Shown here: positions 31,701-44,209 of the stretch, piece after piece
Numbering within the stretch: position 1 is the stretch's first letter
Layout of the letters: each line of letters begins with the position of its first letter
Assembly (NCBI RefSeq): GCF_020740795.1
Contig: NC_067312.1
Coordinates: forward strand, 70,204,905-70,268,904
Source: Apus apus
Lineage: Eukaryota; Chordata; Aves; Apodiformes; Apodidae
DNA length: 64,000 bases
Direction of reading: 5' to 3'
Position numbers and translations under genes: made by a program
The notes under the pieces: model-generated
Seen by the model: the letters and a program-made list of their open reading frames with translations, nothing else
Database searches by the model: none
Told to the model about the DNA's origin: nothing

Positions 31701-34175
31701 CTGTATGCACACCAGTTAGTAATTTAATACAGATATATTTCTCTGTCATAAAAAGATTTCCATGTAATCCTTGTTTCTACCTGGTATGTGCAGATGCTGA
31801 TCCAGCAACATCACCAGGAAGACACCAAACCTGGATGGAACCCAACACTTCATCACCTTCACCAAGTTTCCACTACTATTTAACAGCTCTTAAAATGTAC
31901 ATAACTTCCCCATTCCTGGATGTTTCATGTACAAACTCCAGAGTTGGGGGTTTTGGTTTGGTTTTGTGGGGGTTTGTTGTTTTTTTTAACATAGTGAACA
32001 CTTCCTGTTTGTGAATGTGCAGAAACTAGGGCTTGCCAGCCAGACCAAAAACAACCAAGAGTCTTTCAGTGGATGAACAGGCCATCTCTAATTACACTTT
32101 AAAAACAAAACCAACCAACCAACCAAAAAGGGGTTTGCCAGCAATATTTTTGGGGCTGGCAAACTGATTGTTCTTGAGGGGTGAGAACTAAACAAGTGTG
32201 ACAGTTATGTCTGAGTAAGCCAGGTGTGCCAGCACAGTGCAGCTCCCAGTGGCCTGCCCAGCTGTCCCCAGGTTAGCAGAGCTGTGGCTAGAGGAGAGCA
32301 AAGGACACCACAGCTTCCAGCACCTGCATTTTGTGGCAAACAATCAATTTTTACAATTGTGGTACAGATTTGCATCTTTGCTTATTCTTATTACCTTTGA
32401 GAGCTTGGCCAGAGAATCAACAGTGAGATTATCTGCCTTCTAACATCATCACTAGAGACTGGAGAGATCTTGTGTCACAAAGTTGACTTAAAGATTTAAA
32501 TGTAGTTCCAGCTGTGGTGTAGATGCAAACCATATTCCTTTGCTTTCAAGATGTGAAATGTTCCCTTCTTCAAAATACGTATATTATGAACTTTTGGACA
32601 TTTTTACATAAAAAGGTATTTAGAGAGACTGTATGTTTATCATCCACTTGAAACCATCTAATGCTAAGGGGAAAACTAAGTAATACTACAGTTATTTGTT
32701 AGACAATGTCAGACTGTGTGAATTTTGACTGAAGCTGCAAAAAGGCAAAGAACCCACTGTCTTTCCAGAAAAAAAAATACAGAAATTCACATTATACGTA
32801 CACAATTTCAACACAATCATTTTCTGCAACTAATGACAGAACACATTCAGTACTTCTCCATCTTCAGAAGACGAGTTACAAAATGCCAGAAATCAAGAAT
32901 CCATGGAAGGTGTACAAAGACAAGGTAGATGTTTGGAATGAAAAGGTAGATGTTTGGAATCACAGAGCACGAAATGGGAAGGAGTAATATTTTAGATAAA
33001 GATACTTTAAAAAATGCAAGAGCGTTTACAAATGCATGTTTCTTTTCTGTAAGGAATCCAGTCCTCTGCTTCAAATTAGGCAAAAGGAGGACTTCCATCT
33101 CCCAGGTGAGGGTTACAGCTGTCAGATTTTTTTTTAGGTTCATCTGAGCTCTTCCTTGTGCCCAAGCATGTGTGTGAATTGTCCTTGCTGATCAGGACAC
33201 CTGGATGTGTCCCACCATCTGTATCCTGTCTTGAAAAGAAACCCAGGCCTGTGACTGGGGAGAAAAAGGTCCTGCATGATCTGCAGATCTCTTTTTTGAG
33301 AGTCTGGAACTACAGAAAGTAATGGACCACAGTTTAGATATGGCCTCTGCCTCCCCCCTATCCCTTCCTCTTTTTAAATGAGCAGATTCCAGCAATCACA
33401 TAGTCTGAGAAGCCCAAGCTGACAAAACTGCCTCACTGACACTGCAATCAGGGATTGGTCATTTTAGGTGAGATTATTCAGGACCTCCTGCTTGCTGTGC
33501 TGGCTTCTTGACTTAGCTCCCAGGTGTGGTGTGCTGAACTGGGGCTCTCCAGTGCTCTGTGAATCACAGGGACTCCAGTGGGCAGCAAGGCACCTACAGT
33601 AGGCTCCCAGTCTTCAGCTGGGATGACCTGGGCATAGCTACACACACAGCACAGCTCTGCAGCGTGGGATTTTGTTGACTCTGTGTTGTCTGCTCACGGG
33701 AAGGAAAGGCACTGAAGCCAGAAGATGCTAATCTACACCTGCCACTGCCCACCCTTTGTGCACACTGGTTGTGCCTGGGGTTTCTCTTTCAAGTTCCCAA
33801 AGGCAACATGTACCACCTTCTTGGGTGGAGAGAGAGTACACATCTGGGGAAACCTTGCAAGGAAACTATTTCCAAAATATTTCTAAAATGAGAACTGCAG
33901 GGCCTAAGACCCTCTGCAGGTTCAGCCTGTCACAGGTAAGATTTCAGTGCTGAAGCTGAAAGCATTATTAAAACAGTACAATAAATATTCCTCTGCTTGC
34001 AGAAAGCAGCATCATTAGTTAACCATGTGTTTCCATGTCGTCTCTAAGCTATTCACTGCAAGGCAGAGCCTGACATTGCAAACCTGCTATCTTTTGTGAT
34101 ATGCATCTTTACACTCGGGCAGTGCAGTGAATATGCACAAACCATAAAGATTTTGTGTAACCCTATAAACACCTG
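28726..34175. other. intergenic between FAM151B and ANKRD34B
   Basis: No supported gene. There are several T- or A-rich tracts and scattered short open frames without family resemblance. The ANKRD34B 3' UTR (minus strand) presumably occupies the right end. Confidence 0.5.
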
Positions 34176-35726
34176 TTAAAAATTCACTAATTGCTTAATC
34201 TGCTCAGTCTGTAGTGACTGCCTCCTTAGCAGCGTTTTCACATTTTTGCTCTCCCTAAGGAAAGCAGGTGCTGCTGATGCCAAGTGTTTTTGTCCACAAG
34301 AAATCATCCCAGAAAACCTGTTCATGAAAGTACTATCTGGAATTGGGGGGTGAGGAGTCATATTCAGTGGTGGAAGAAAACCTGGTCTGGTCTGAGCAAT
34401 ATGATCCAACAATAAGGCTCCTGAGCCCCATCTTTCTAGAAAAGATGGATTTCTCCTGCTTAGGGTAACAGGAGAGATGTTCTCCAGTGCTTCTCTAGAA
34501 CTCAGTAACAAAGAGTGAGATGGAGAAAGAAGCTTTTTCTTTCCCATCACTGACTTACTGTCTTCGGCAGCAGCAGGACTTAGATTAGTAGTTATCTGAG
34601 AATCAGAGCTGTAGTGATTTGCTCCTAAATTTCTTTTCTGGATAATACTGCGGAGGTTTGAAATGAAGCTGATTCGTTCTGAACTGGTCTCCTTACCCAC
34701 AGGAATCCCACTGGGTTTATGTTTCTCTTCAGCACAAGGAATCTGAGAGTTTATCTCATCATATGATAAATTCCTTGATCCAGGTTGATCAAAGGCTTTC
34801 AATAAATGAGCAGTGTCTTTTATGTCAATGCTCTGGTGCCTGGTGATGAATCTCTTTGATAAGGCAAGACCATTTCTTTTGAAAGAGAGCTCTTCCTCTG
34901 GAGTAATATCCTGAAGTTCTTCATGTAAAGAGGCAATTTTGTTCTGGTGAAACAGTGATGGAGAGCTCTTTACCCAAGGCTCAGACTGCAGCCACTGCAC
35001 TTGGGCCAGCTTGGACCCTGCTTTTGTTGAGGTGGTTATTTTTGTCGTTGTTTGAGATGAGCTGTTCATGCTTCTGGCATGATCCAGCTCTTTGAAGCTG
35101 AAGAGTGCTTCTTGAGGTTCATTTGAACTTGAAAGTGGGGATGGAGACGTTTTCAGTTCTATTTCTGATGGGGAAGTGCAAGTGGTGGGGGAATGGCATT
35201 CCTCGAGGTCTGCGGGAGGCACATTTAAATACTGCTTCCTTCTCTGCCTGCCAGAGCAGGACCTCCCAGTTGTGATGATGATCACTTCTTTCCCTTGCGC
35301 CCTGCAGGCGTTAAGGAGAACTTTCAGGGTCTCTTTGTCTTCAGAGTTCACTGCATACACCAGCGCAGAGCAGCCGCAGTGATCCTGCAGGCTTGGGTCA
35401 GCTCCGCTTTTCAGGAGCAGAGATACCACTTCAGGGCCTGCTTTTTCCAGGCAAGCATGCATCAAGGCTGTCTTTCCACATTTGTCCTGTATGTTTGGAT
35501 CAGCCTTGTTCTCCAGCAGGTACTTAACCATCTTCGCCTTGCTGACACTCTGGGAATCCACATGTTTCGTCCTGCAGGCAACCATGAGAGGGGTTTCACC
35601 CCTCTCATTGCTCTCGTTGATGTAGGCACCCCCTTCCAGCAGCAGCCTGGTGAGGCGCAGGCGGCTCTGATGGACAGCTCTGAGCAGGGGGTGCCCCTCG
35701 GCCGGCAGCTCCCCCGCCTCGCTCAT
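34176..35726 (-). CDS. ANKRD34B: ANKRD34B, intact single coding exon
   Basis: A 516-codon uninterrupted frame, matching the roughly 514-residue vertebrate protein. The N-terminal third carries four ankyrin repeats: about 12-40 (HPLLRAVHQSRLRLTRLLLE), 41-80 (RGETPLMVACRTKH, with a KMVKYLLENKADPN helix), 82-115 (CGKTALMHAC, VVSLLLKSGADPSLQD) and 117-147 (CGCSALVYAVNSEDKETLKV). The rest is a Ser/Thr-rich, probably disordered region with conserved islands such as SLHEELQDITPEEELSFKRN and a C-terminal LLRRQSLQTEQIKQL. No signal peptide or membrane segment. The function is unknown; ankyrin repeats usually bind proteins. The start MSEAGELPAEGHPLL is the first ATG after a good acceptor (exon begins at 35755), leaving 29 bases of 5' UTR in this exon. 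An intronless coding region is normal for the ANKRD34 family, so this is not a retrocopy. FAM151B and DHFR as flanking genes fit the human order. Confidence 0.96.
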   Translation of the reverse strand: MSEAGELPAEGHPLLRAVHQSRLRLTRLLLEGGAYINESNERGETPLMVACRTKHVDSQSVSKAKMVKYLLENKADPNIQDKCGKTALMHACLEKAGPEVVSLLLKSGADPSLQDHCGCSALVYAVNSEDKETLKVLLNACRAQGKEVIIITTGRSCSGRQRRKQYLNVPPADLEECHSPTTCTSPSEIELKTSPSPLSSSNEPQEALFSFKELDHARSMNSSSQTTTKITTSTKAGSKLAQVQWLQSEPWVKSSPSLFHQNKIASLHEELQDITPEEELSFKRNGLALSKRFITRHQSIDIKDTAHLLKAFDQPGSRNLSYDEINSQIPCAEEKHKPSGIPVGKETSSERISFISNLRSIIQKRNLGANHYSSDSQITTNLSPAAAEDSKSVMGKKKLLSPSHSLLLSSREALENISPVTLSRRNPSFLERWGSGALLLDHIAQTRPGFLPPLNMTPHPPIPDSTFMNRFSGMISCGQKHLASAAPAFLRESKNVKTLLRRQSLQTEQIKQLVNF

Positions 35727-35753
35727 CGCTTCCCTCGCTCACACCTTGCTGCT

Positions 35754-35772
35754 GGCTGCAGAGAACAACAGC
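35754..35772 (-). other. probable splice acceptor of the ANKRD34B coding exon
   Basis: On the minus strand the pyrimidine-rich CTGTTGTTCTCTGCAG (AG at 35757-35756) precedes exon base 35755. It implies that the first exon of ANKRD34B is non-coding and lies further upstream, at higher coordinates. Confidence 0.55.
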
Positions 35773-37059
35773 ACCCGCCTTCCACAGGAGAGCCCTGGCC
35801 CCCCCAAAGAACAGAAGAGAGCGGATTTAACTCTATCAGTCGCTCCTGTAAGTACCTCAGTACTTTGTGAAAAAAAGCATGAAGGGAAAAAACAAAACAA
35901 AACACACACACAAAAAGTATTCCCACCTCTCAGACTTCAAGAAATGCATTAAAAATTTAAAATAACATTTGGATATAATAACATTTGCACATGCTTAAAG
36001 TGCAGGTGACACTTTTTTCCTTCTTTTTTTCTTCCTTCTGGACTGCTCTCCCTTTGGTCACACTGCCAAATAAGCTGAAAAAAAAAAAAAGTTAAAATCC
36101 TCCCACACCCCCATGGCTTTGACTGCACCCAAGGGGCTGCACCACCTACAGCTGCACCACTCCTGATTCTCACCAGTGCAAGGAACCAGAACTGAAGGAA
36201 ACCTGCAGCAGTTTTTACATCGACATGTGACAGTGTCACGCTCACTTGTTCTTTGTCATAAAACAACAAATACTCAGCATGTAGAAAATGAGAAAAAGAA
36301 GGCTTGCGGGTCTTAAGTAAAAAAAGCAAGCATAGTAAATTACTTTTTATCTAAGAAGAACCTGTTAAATGGCTGGCAAATAAATACTGATGTATTTTCT
36401 AAGAGTAATTACATTTGTGGAAGTACTCTACCTTCCTGATGCTCCTTTGAAAACATCCTCATTGGGGTGAAACAGCATAAATGAAGCAATTCACAGCCCA
36501 CCCTCCTCATCCTGGGGATCACTGGGCTGCAGGGGGCCCAGGACCCGGGCAGTGTTAGCTCTGAAACAACAAAAAACATGTTATAACATCAGAGAAAATA
36601 CGGGGAGTTCACACACACAAAAAATTAAGAGCTTAATGTGGTATAAATATCAAAAAGTCTTGTATGAATGTATACCTGCATGCATGAAACCGATTAGATT
36701 ACTTTTACTAATGTCTTTTGTCTGCTTGCTTATCCATGTAGAGGAGAGATCTTTAGAGAAAAGAATTTTTAATATTTCACAGTTGTCAGAGCAACATAAT
36801 TCCAAGACAAAATTAGACAGGTATGAAATTTTACAGTGTATTTCTAGAGAAGTAAGAATGCTTAATTACTTTTAACTGCAAAGCAAATTCACAAAGATGC
36901 CTTTTTATTTACCTCTGAAAGCACTAGTAATGTTTTGGTGAATAACTGAAGAGCACTAATTTATGGTTTTCCTTGATATTGGAGTTTTGCTTTTAATTCT
37001 AAAATCAAAGGATGATATAAATATAGTTTGTTCCTAAAGTCCAACAAACGAACAGAAGT

Positions 37060-37338
37060 GTCTTCGCCCAAGGAACAAGTAATAAAATAAGAGGAAGTGG
37101 CCTCAAGTTGCACCAGGGGAGGTTTAGATTGGATATTAGGAAAAAAATTCTTCACCAAAAGGGTTGTCAGGCAGTGGAACAGGCTGCCCAGGGAAGTGGT
37201 GGAGTCACCATTCCTGGAAGGATTTAAAAGCTGTGTAGATGGTGCTGAGGGACGTGGCTTAGTGATAGACTTGTCAGTGCTGGGTTAGTGGCTGGAGTTG
37301 ATGATAAAGGTCTTTTCCAACCAACACGACTCCATGAT
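37060..37338 (+). mobile_element. CR1 LINE 3' fragment
   Basis: Contains CAAGTTGCACCAGGGGAGGT, GGAACAGGCTGCCCAGGGAA, GTGGTGGAGTCACCATTCCT and TAAAGGTCTTTTCCAACC, the usual order at a CR1 3' end. Terminal 8-mer repeats are degraded (CGACTCCATGATG). Confidence 0.93.
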
Positions 37339-37744
37339 GACAACTTCCCCATTCCCCATTTATTTCACTCCACAGCATCATGCTCTGCAGCTACAGGTGC
37401 TTTTGCAAAGCAGTGAAGTTCAGTGGCTGATCAGCCACAGTAAGCACAGTTACAGGGCTTAATCCATGCCATGTTGTTACTGGACTATTTAAATTATTCA
37501 GTACAGCAGCTGTTTGGTGACATGGTGCTCTGATGGTCACAGGTACCATGTGTTTGGCTGAGGTACCTTGGAATGTTTGGTACATCAGGAAGAAAAAAAC
37601 AAGATAAATGTGTGAGCTGCACCAGTTAAACTTTGCTAGCATTTATTTATGGGCTTACAGACCTCACCAAGACTGTTCCTTGTCCATGTATGAATGCAGT
37701 CCTGTTCAAAAAAAAATGGGGAAGATGAAGGGAGCCTACAGGAA

Positions 37745-38032
37745 AGCTGGGGAAGGGCTTTTTGCAAGGGCATGTACTGACAGGACAAGGGGTAATGGCT
37801 TTAAACTGAAAGAGGGGAGATTTAGGTTAGACATTAGGAATAAATTCTTTACTGTGAGAGTGGTGAGACCCTGGAACAGGCTGCCCAGAGAAGCTGTGGA
37901 TGCCCCATACCTGAAGTGTTCAAGGCCAGGCTGGATGGGCTTGTGGGAGGTGTCCCTGCCTGTGCAGGGGGGTTGGAACCAGATGATCTTTAAGGTCTCT
38001 TCCCACCCAAACCATTCCATGATTATATGAAG
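37745..38032 (+). mobile_element. CR1 LINE 3' fragment
   Basis: A second plus-oriented CR1 end, of a different subtype: AGATTTAGGTTAGACATTAG, CTGGAACAGGCTGCCCAGAG, GGTTGGAACCAGATGATCTT. It ends near CATTCCATGATTATATGA. It lies 400 bases from the previous copy, with non-CR1 sequence between, so the two are separate insertions. Confidence 0.93.
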
Positions 38033-38739
38033 GAAGGCCAGAACTTCTCTGTCATCCCAAAAGCATCCCAATTCTGATCACTGGTGAGACTGAGGACACT
38101 GCTGTGGTACTAACATCTTTTGACTGGTTGGTGTTTGGGTTTTTTTCCCATCTTGATAAAACTTCTTTTTTTTTTTTTTTTAAGTAATTGCATCAGAATT
38201 AGTTTAAGGATTCATTCCATTATACTGAAAGTATGTAATTCAGTAGGGTCTACCTCAGTTTTCATTGATGTGCAAATCATTATTATGAAATGCACATTTT
38301 TGACAAGTAATAAATTCCAGATTATTATCAAGTCTTTTGTAAAAGTATCCAATTAATTTGTGCATTTACATTTCCAGAAATAAGTTAAATACCTTGTAGA
38401 TATCATACATGCTGAAATTCTGCTTGTGGCCTCCCTTGGTTTTGACCTATATGGAAGTCATCAGTGATTTTACATTTCTTTTGCATTTATCTAAAACTCT
38501 TCTGATACTTAACTGCTTGCCTTACTTAAGTGAGTGCATACAAGTATTTTCATGTGTAGAAATACCTTTTATGGCCAAAAGAACATTAAATATTGAACAG
38601 GCACAGAAAAAGAAAGCTACTTGAAGTCCTGCTGCAGATCAATGCTAAAAATGAGACTGTTTATCTAACATCTGATCTAATGCCTCCAGTTACTTAAATT
38701 CACTGTCTCCATAGACTTAACCAGGACTATTAACATGAG

Positions 38740-39460
38740 TGATGGTAGAGGATAATCTAAGCCAACAGTTAATGCTTGAAGTAGATTGTGTGGCCAGGAT
38801 GTTGCATGAACCTGGCCTGGAGAAAGCCCAAAATGATTTTGTGCAGCAGGTCAGCAGTTTCAGTGTGCCTGAGATCTCACCAGGATTTGTAGGGGGTAAT
38901 AAACTTCATTTCAAGAACCTAACTAATCGTTACATCCACAGACAGGGACTGTCAGGTCTGCCAGGCAGGCTGGCTGATCCCTGGAAGGAGCAGGCACTGC
39001 TAAGATCCAGCCACGTTAGTTATGGGTTGATCTGAAACTGGCATTGCAAAGGAAAAGGGGGAAGCATGGGGGAAAAGCCAAGCGGAGAAAGAAATATAAA
39101 ACAGGGAATAGAAGTCCCCAAATACTTCAGAATCAGATATGATTAAAACAGGAAGTGTTGCAGGTTATGCAGAATATCTTCCTGAATGCTGGAAGAAGAT
39201 AACCATGATTTAACCTGGAGAATCTGTTGCAACACAGGTGAACACACCTGGGGCTGTGTGATCCCAAAACTGCCACCATGGGAAAAAAGTGCAGCTGGAC
39301 TTTTTTAAGACCCACCTGACATGAGCTCAGTGGAAATACAGGTGCCACGCCTGCTTGGGGACAACCTGCTTCAGAAATACCACAGCTAGCTCTTTTGGCC
39401 TGACGGGCCACAGCTGAAGCAGATCTCCTGAAAGAGTAACTTATTTGGCAGTTCATCACA
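38740..39460. mobile_element. possible LTR-type repeat, low confidence
   Basis: The right part (39280-39345) resembles 12640-12710 in block order. A TATA-like AAATATAAAACAGGG lies at 39091-39105. No retroviral coding sequence was recognised. Boundaries and identity are uncertain. Confidence 0.25.
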
Positions 39461-39659
39461 GATTGATGCTAAATGAATTAGGATTATAAAGCATTTTCAA
39501 ATCTAATTAATTGTAATGTCAGGACCACTAGATGTGTTACAGAGATGTCAGGAGTGACACAGCTGCTTTGGAGGTAAACTTGTGCCAAGGTAACAGTTTC
39601 AAGAATGAGAAACTACAAAGCCGAGCGTGTGACACCAAATCATGAACTGGCCTTTCAGA

Positions 39660-40300
39660 TAATCATAGAATCCTAGGGGTTAGAAGGGACCTCGAAAGAT
39701 CACCCAGTCCAACCCCCCTGCCAGAGCAGGGTCACCCAGAGCACATCACACAGGAACGTGTCCAGGCGGGTTTTGAATGTCTCCAGAGAAGGAGACTCCA
39801 CAACCTCTCTGGGCAGCCTGTTCCAGTGCTCTGTCACTCTCACAGGAAAATTTTTTTTTTCTGATATTCACCTTAAACCTCCTATGCTCCAAATTGTATC
39901 CATTACTCCTTGTCCTATCACTGGTCATCACTGAAAAAAGCTTAACTCCATCTTCTTGACACTCACCCTTTACGTATTTGTAAACATTGATGAGGTCCCC
40001 CCTCAGTCTCCTTTTCCCCAAGCTAAAGAGACCCAGCTCCCTCAGCCTTTCCTCATCAGGGAGATGTTCCACTCCCTTCATCATCTTTGTAGCTCTGCGC
40101 TGGACTCTCTCAAGCAGTTCCCTGTCCTTCTTGAACTGAGGGGCCCAGAACTGGACACAATATTCCAGATGCGGCCTCACCAAGGCAGAATAGAGGGGGA
40201 GGAGAACCTCTCTTGACCTACTAACCACACCCTTTCTATTGCACCCCAGGATGCCATTGGCCTTCTGCAAATTTCTGGTGGTCTCGTACAAATAATATTC
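39660..40300 (-). mobile_element. CR1 LINE 3' fragment with ORF2 tail
   Basis: On the minus strand a 187-codon frame (39746-40309) encodes the C-terminal part of CR1 ORF2: [52 protein letters not shown]. The 3' end at 39660 has ATCATAGAATCCTAGGGGTT. It is 5'-truncated, lacking the reverse-transcriptase core and endonuclease. Confidence 0.95.
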
Positions 40301-40319
40301 CTGGAACATCCCTACTGTC

Positions 40320-41380
40320 TAGGGAGAGCTTAACTTTGTTTTCAAAAAGCAGTACTGCTCTGGGAAGTGCTCTGAGATGAAACTAGCAGAAAGCACCTCG
40401 CAGTATGAACGTGGATTTTTTAAGCCACTGATGACTTTTTTTCCAAGAAGCAGCAGCCACTGTTGTGGATTTGTGCTGGCTCCTGTTTTGAGGCTGGCAA
40501 ATGTGAGACTCCTATTCAGATGCACGTCCTCCTGCCATCGTAGTGGGAAAAGCCACTAAAACTCACAGTGTTTTAGCACCTCTTCCTCCAACGCTTCCTT
40601 CTTGGTTTGTAAATAGAGTTTAACTCCTAGAAGAAATGCTCACAGCTTTTTGTTACATCTAACACTGGAAATAATCACAAAATTGGGGGCTGGGGGGAAG
40701 TTCATAGATGTTGTAATGTGTAAACAAATATAAACATCCCTTTCACTAAATAATGGACTGCTGTGAATAAATGTTCTTGAAAGATATGCCATGATTTTTC
40801 AATGTGAAAGCCAAATTTCCTGCCCTCTGTGCCTCAGCATTCTCAGGGTTACCCACACAAGCTTCCACAGCAGTGTTTGTAGAGCCTAAAATTGTTCCAA
40901 GTAAGTCACTGATTGTCATCTCTGAAAAAAAGATGTGCTTACACACTTAGGAGTGCATAAGCCTTTCAATATATCTGTGATTCTTCATATCCACATCAAC
41001 CCTGTAAATCCTCTTAGTATAACAAGAACTCTGGATTTCCTACACTGTCATTCACACACTGTAATATACACAAGAGTAACTTTTGATTAAGAAATTGCCA
41101 TGCTAACACAGCCAGAATTATCCCTCCCCCCAGAGCTGCCAAACTCGAGTCCAGTTTTGCAATCCTAGACTGTAAAATGCAACTTTCCATGGAGAAATGT
41201 TGGTCTCTTCAGCCTTGCTGCCTTCTAAGGTTAACTTAAGGTAACTCCCTCCCTTGGGATCTCCAGTGTTTGTCCTTCTGGAGAAAGTCTGGAGAGGTCC
41301 AGCCAGCTCATCAGGTACTTTGGCAGCATCTATCATCTTTCCAAGCACTCTTTCTCATTTGGAGGGTGTTTCCTACGGCA
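40320..41380. other. non-coding, presumed ANKRD34B 5' intron
   Basis: No exon or clear repeat recognised. It lies between the ANKRD34B coding exon and the upstream CpG island. Confidence 0.4.
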
Positions 41381-41399
41381 ATAATTACTGCCAGAGAGC

Positions 41400-42370
41400 G
41401 GCGGGAGCGTGGTAGAGAGCACTAGGAGAGGGAAGTTTTCACTGGGACGCTGTGCTATGTTTGCCAGCATCCTGACTTGTAACCTAATGGCTCTGAGGTT
41501 TTTTCCCTGAGGGACATCAGGAAGAACACAGGGACAGGCAGCCTCTCTACAGAGAAGTTACAGAGAACACACCTGAGAAAATACAGTCAGAGGCTAGAAG
41601 AGTGAGGCTTTTCCCGTAACAATTCACCGAGAAGGGAAGGACCAGTGTCGGGTGTGAGCCGAGCCTCCAGAGCCGCTGTCCGAGGCGAACACCCCCAGAC
41701 ACCGACCCGAGCCCTCCTCAGCATCCCGGACACCCCGGCAGCTCCAAACCGCTCACCAGCCGCGCCCTCCGCTCCGTGCCAGGACAGGCGAGGGCAGGAC
41801 ACCCGGGGGGTGTCCGGGGAGGGCGAGGGAAGCGGTTTTACCTGTCCCCGGCGTCTCCTCCTCCCGCATCGCGGCCCGCGGGGCGGGAAGGGCCGCGCCC
41901 GCAGCTCCCGGGGCAGCTCCCGGGGCAGCTCCCGGGGCAGCTCCCGGCGTGGGGAGCGCCCTGCCGGCCCGCCCGGCCTTCCCAGCCCCCGCCCGGCTCC
42001 CCTCCAGAAGGGGCACCTGCGGGAGTTCGGCGTGTGCCGCGCCCCGACCCCGCAACTCGGCAGCGGCACCGGCGCGGCCGGCGGGAGCGCGCAGCCCGAG
42101 GGGAGCGGCGGGGCTGCCCTGCCCGCTCCGCCCCGCAGCCCCGCAGCCCCGCAGCAGCCCAGCCCGGCAGCCCCGCAGCCCGGCAGCCGCCCCGCAGCCC
42201 CGCAGCAGCCCCGCAGCCCGGCAGCCCCGCAGCCCCGCAGCCCGGCAGCCCCGCAGCCCCGCAGCAGCCCCGCCTCACCGCACGGCCCGGGGCGGAGCGG
42301 GCAGCGCCTGTGGGTGGCGGGGAACGGAGCCCAGGAGGCGAGCGGCACGTCCCTGTCCCTGCCCCTCACA
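41400..42370. promoter_or_regulatory. CpG island, probable ANKRD34B promoter
   Basis: GC- and CpG-dense throughout. Read on minus, it contains a consensus donor CAG|GTAAAA with the exon end at 41842. This is compatible with a 5' non-coding exon of ANKRD34B spliced about 6.1 kb to the acceptor before 35755. The plus-strand long open frames here are composition artefacts. A promoter for an unseen plus-strand transcript is also possible. Confidence 0.5.
42125..42280 (+). repeat. CCCCGCAGC tandem repeat in the CpG island
   Basis: Tandem CAGCCCCGCAGCCCGG and CAGCAGCCCCGCAG variants, with a period of about 8-9 bases and interspersed CAG triplets. The strand is strongly C-rich. Confidence 0.85.
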
Positions 42371-43140
42371 GCCTTCTCATACCCCGCACACCCCTCATAC
42401 TCCTCCTACCCCTCACACCCCCTCACCAACCTTCACACCCCCCCACTCCCCCTACGCCTCCCCACAAACCTCACACCCCCCACAAACCTCACACCCCCCA
42501 CAAACCTCACACACCCCCACACCCCCCACAAACCTCACACCCCCCACAAACCTCACACCCCCCCACAAACCTCACCCCCCCCACACACCCCCCTCACAGC
42601 CCTGGCACCGCTCGCACCCCTCATGCCCCCTCACCAACCTTCACACCCCCCCACACCCACCCCACCTCACACCCCCTGCTACCCAGCCCCTCAGCCCTCA
42701 TGAGCCCCCTCAGAACCACGGCCACAGCACATGCACCCACACCTCCTCACACTCTTTCGAGCCCCCTTCCAGTCCCTCACACCCCCTCACCCTTCACCCT
42801 TCTGTGCACACCCACTCCCCCTCACATCCCCCACACCCCCTCAAACTCACATCCCCTCACACTGGTACACCCCACTTAAACACTGACACCCCACCACTGC
42901 CTCACTCCGTCCCGTGCCCACACACCTCAACCACACACAGCCCCTCACGCCCACCACTGCACCCTCACACCCGCATTCACCCACAGCCCCTCATATCCTC
43001 CCACAGCTTCACACCCTCCCACCCTTACACACCCTCACACCCCAAATCACCTCCACCCCCCCTTGATGCCTGCAACACTACACCCTGACACATTCCCACG
43101 TGTTACCCACCCTCATACCCTCACACCTAACACCCCCATC
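42370..43140 (+). repeat. CACACCCC-rich simple repeat region
   Basis: Degenerate units such as CCCCACAAACCTCACACC and CCTCACACCCCC predominate to about 42660, then weaken to a CA/CCC-rich tail. Almost no G on this strand. The three plus frames that run through it (352-379 codons) are not genes. Confidence 0.9.
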
Positions 43141-43144
43141 CCAC

Positions 43145-44205
43145 AGCACTTCCAGCCCTTTCCTTCTTGATGAAGAGTGTGGCCATCACCCCTGGGGTAG
43201 AGGCAACACCAAGATGCATTCAGCTGTACTTGTTTCCTTGATGTGTGGTAAACAATAGAAACAACCCACCTAACACCATCTTCACTACCTCACTGCTTCC
43301 CACCTCGGGGCTCTGAATTAAATGGCATTAATAAGAACTAAAGGAAACTGAGCCTGAAGAGATGCTTCTTTTGGATGTACTTAAGTTTCACTCTACCATA
43401 ATCCCTAGCTGCTTTAGATGGCAAAACTGCCAAAAGGCAACAAGAAAAAAAAATTGGGTCCTCTCTGCTTGTAGGACTAGAAGATGCCAGTTCTCTCACG
43501 AGGCTTCAGCATTATTGAACAATCCTAAATATCCATCCAGCTTAGTAAATTTTTTACTAAGAATTTTTCTTTTTGCTGGAGTACTCATGGACCCTGTTGG
43601 AGATTAAGGCCAACACGTCAACGTGGGACAATCTGTTACCACAGATTGTCTCTCTGCTGCTTGCTGCATGCCAGAAGCCATCTGATCAAGGCCTGCCAGG
43701 AAAGGCAGTTTCTTGATACTTGACTTGGCCCAAATGAATCTGGAGTGGTTGGAGTGAATGAAAAGGAAGTCCCAGCTCCAGCGTTTTCCTTGTGTGGCAG
43801 GCACGTGAAAAGTTTAACTGCAACACTGCTTCAATGCACCATCACTTCATAGGGATTGGTTTCCTGTGAAGCATTATGTTTTCCAGAGTGGCTTGCTCAC
43901 ACACTTGGGAGCATCAGCACTCAACAAGCTTAAAAAAAAAATAAAATATTCCAGCAAAGCCAAGGTATAGGCTTTGGACCATGTAATTAGAAAAAAAAAG
44001 CAAAACAAATATTTCTTGTCAAATAACCAACCTCTTCTCACAGCTGTAGTATTTCTCTCAGGTTATTTTGGCTCCATGGGTCCCATTTTTCTAAGCTCAT
44101 GGGTCTTCTGTTCCTACTGGGAGCTTCCAAATTGCTGCTGAAACCACATGAAATTTCAAAGCATGGTGAAAGAAACTTCTTGATTTTCATGCAATTAGGG
44201 CACCT
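43145..44205. other. intergenic, nothing recognised
   Basis: No supported gene or clear repeat. It contains a few A-rich tracts. Confidence 0.5.
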
Positions 44206-44209
44206 TGAC

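Noticed and set aside
38739-39035. 98-codon plus-strand frame
   Set aside because: No recognised domain; more likely part of an old repeat than a gene.
41587-43088. Long Pro/Ala/Gly/His-rich frames on both strands (up to 379 codons)
   Set aside because: High GC and simple repeats in the CpG island and its flank suppress stop codons; no conserved motif.
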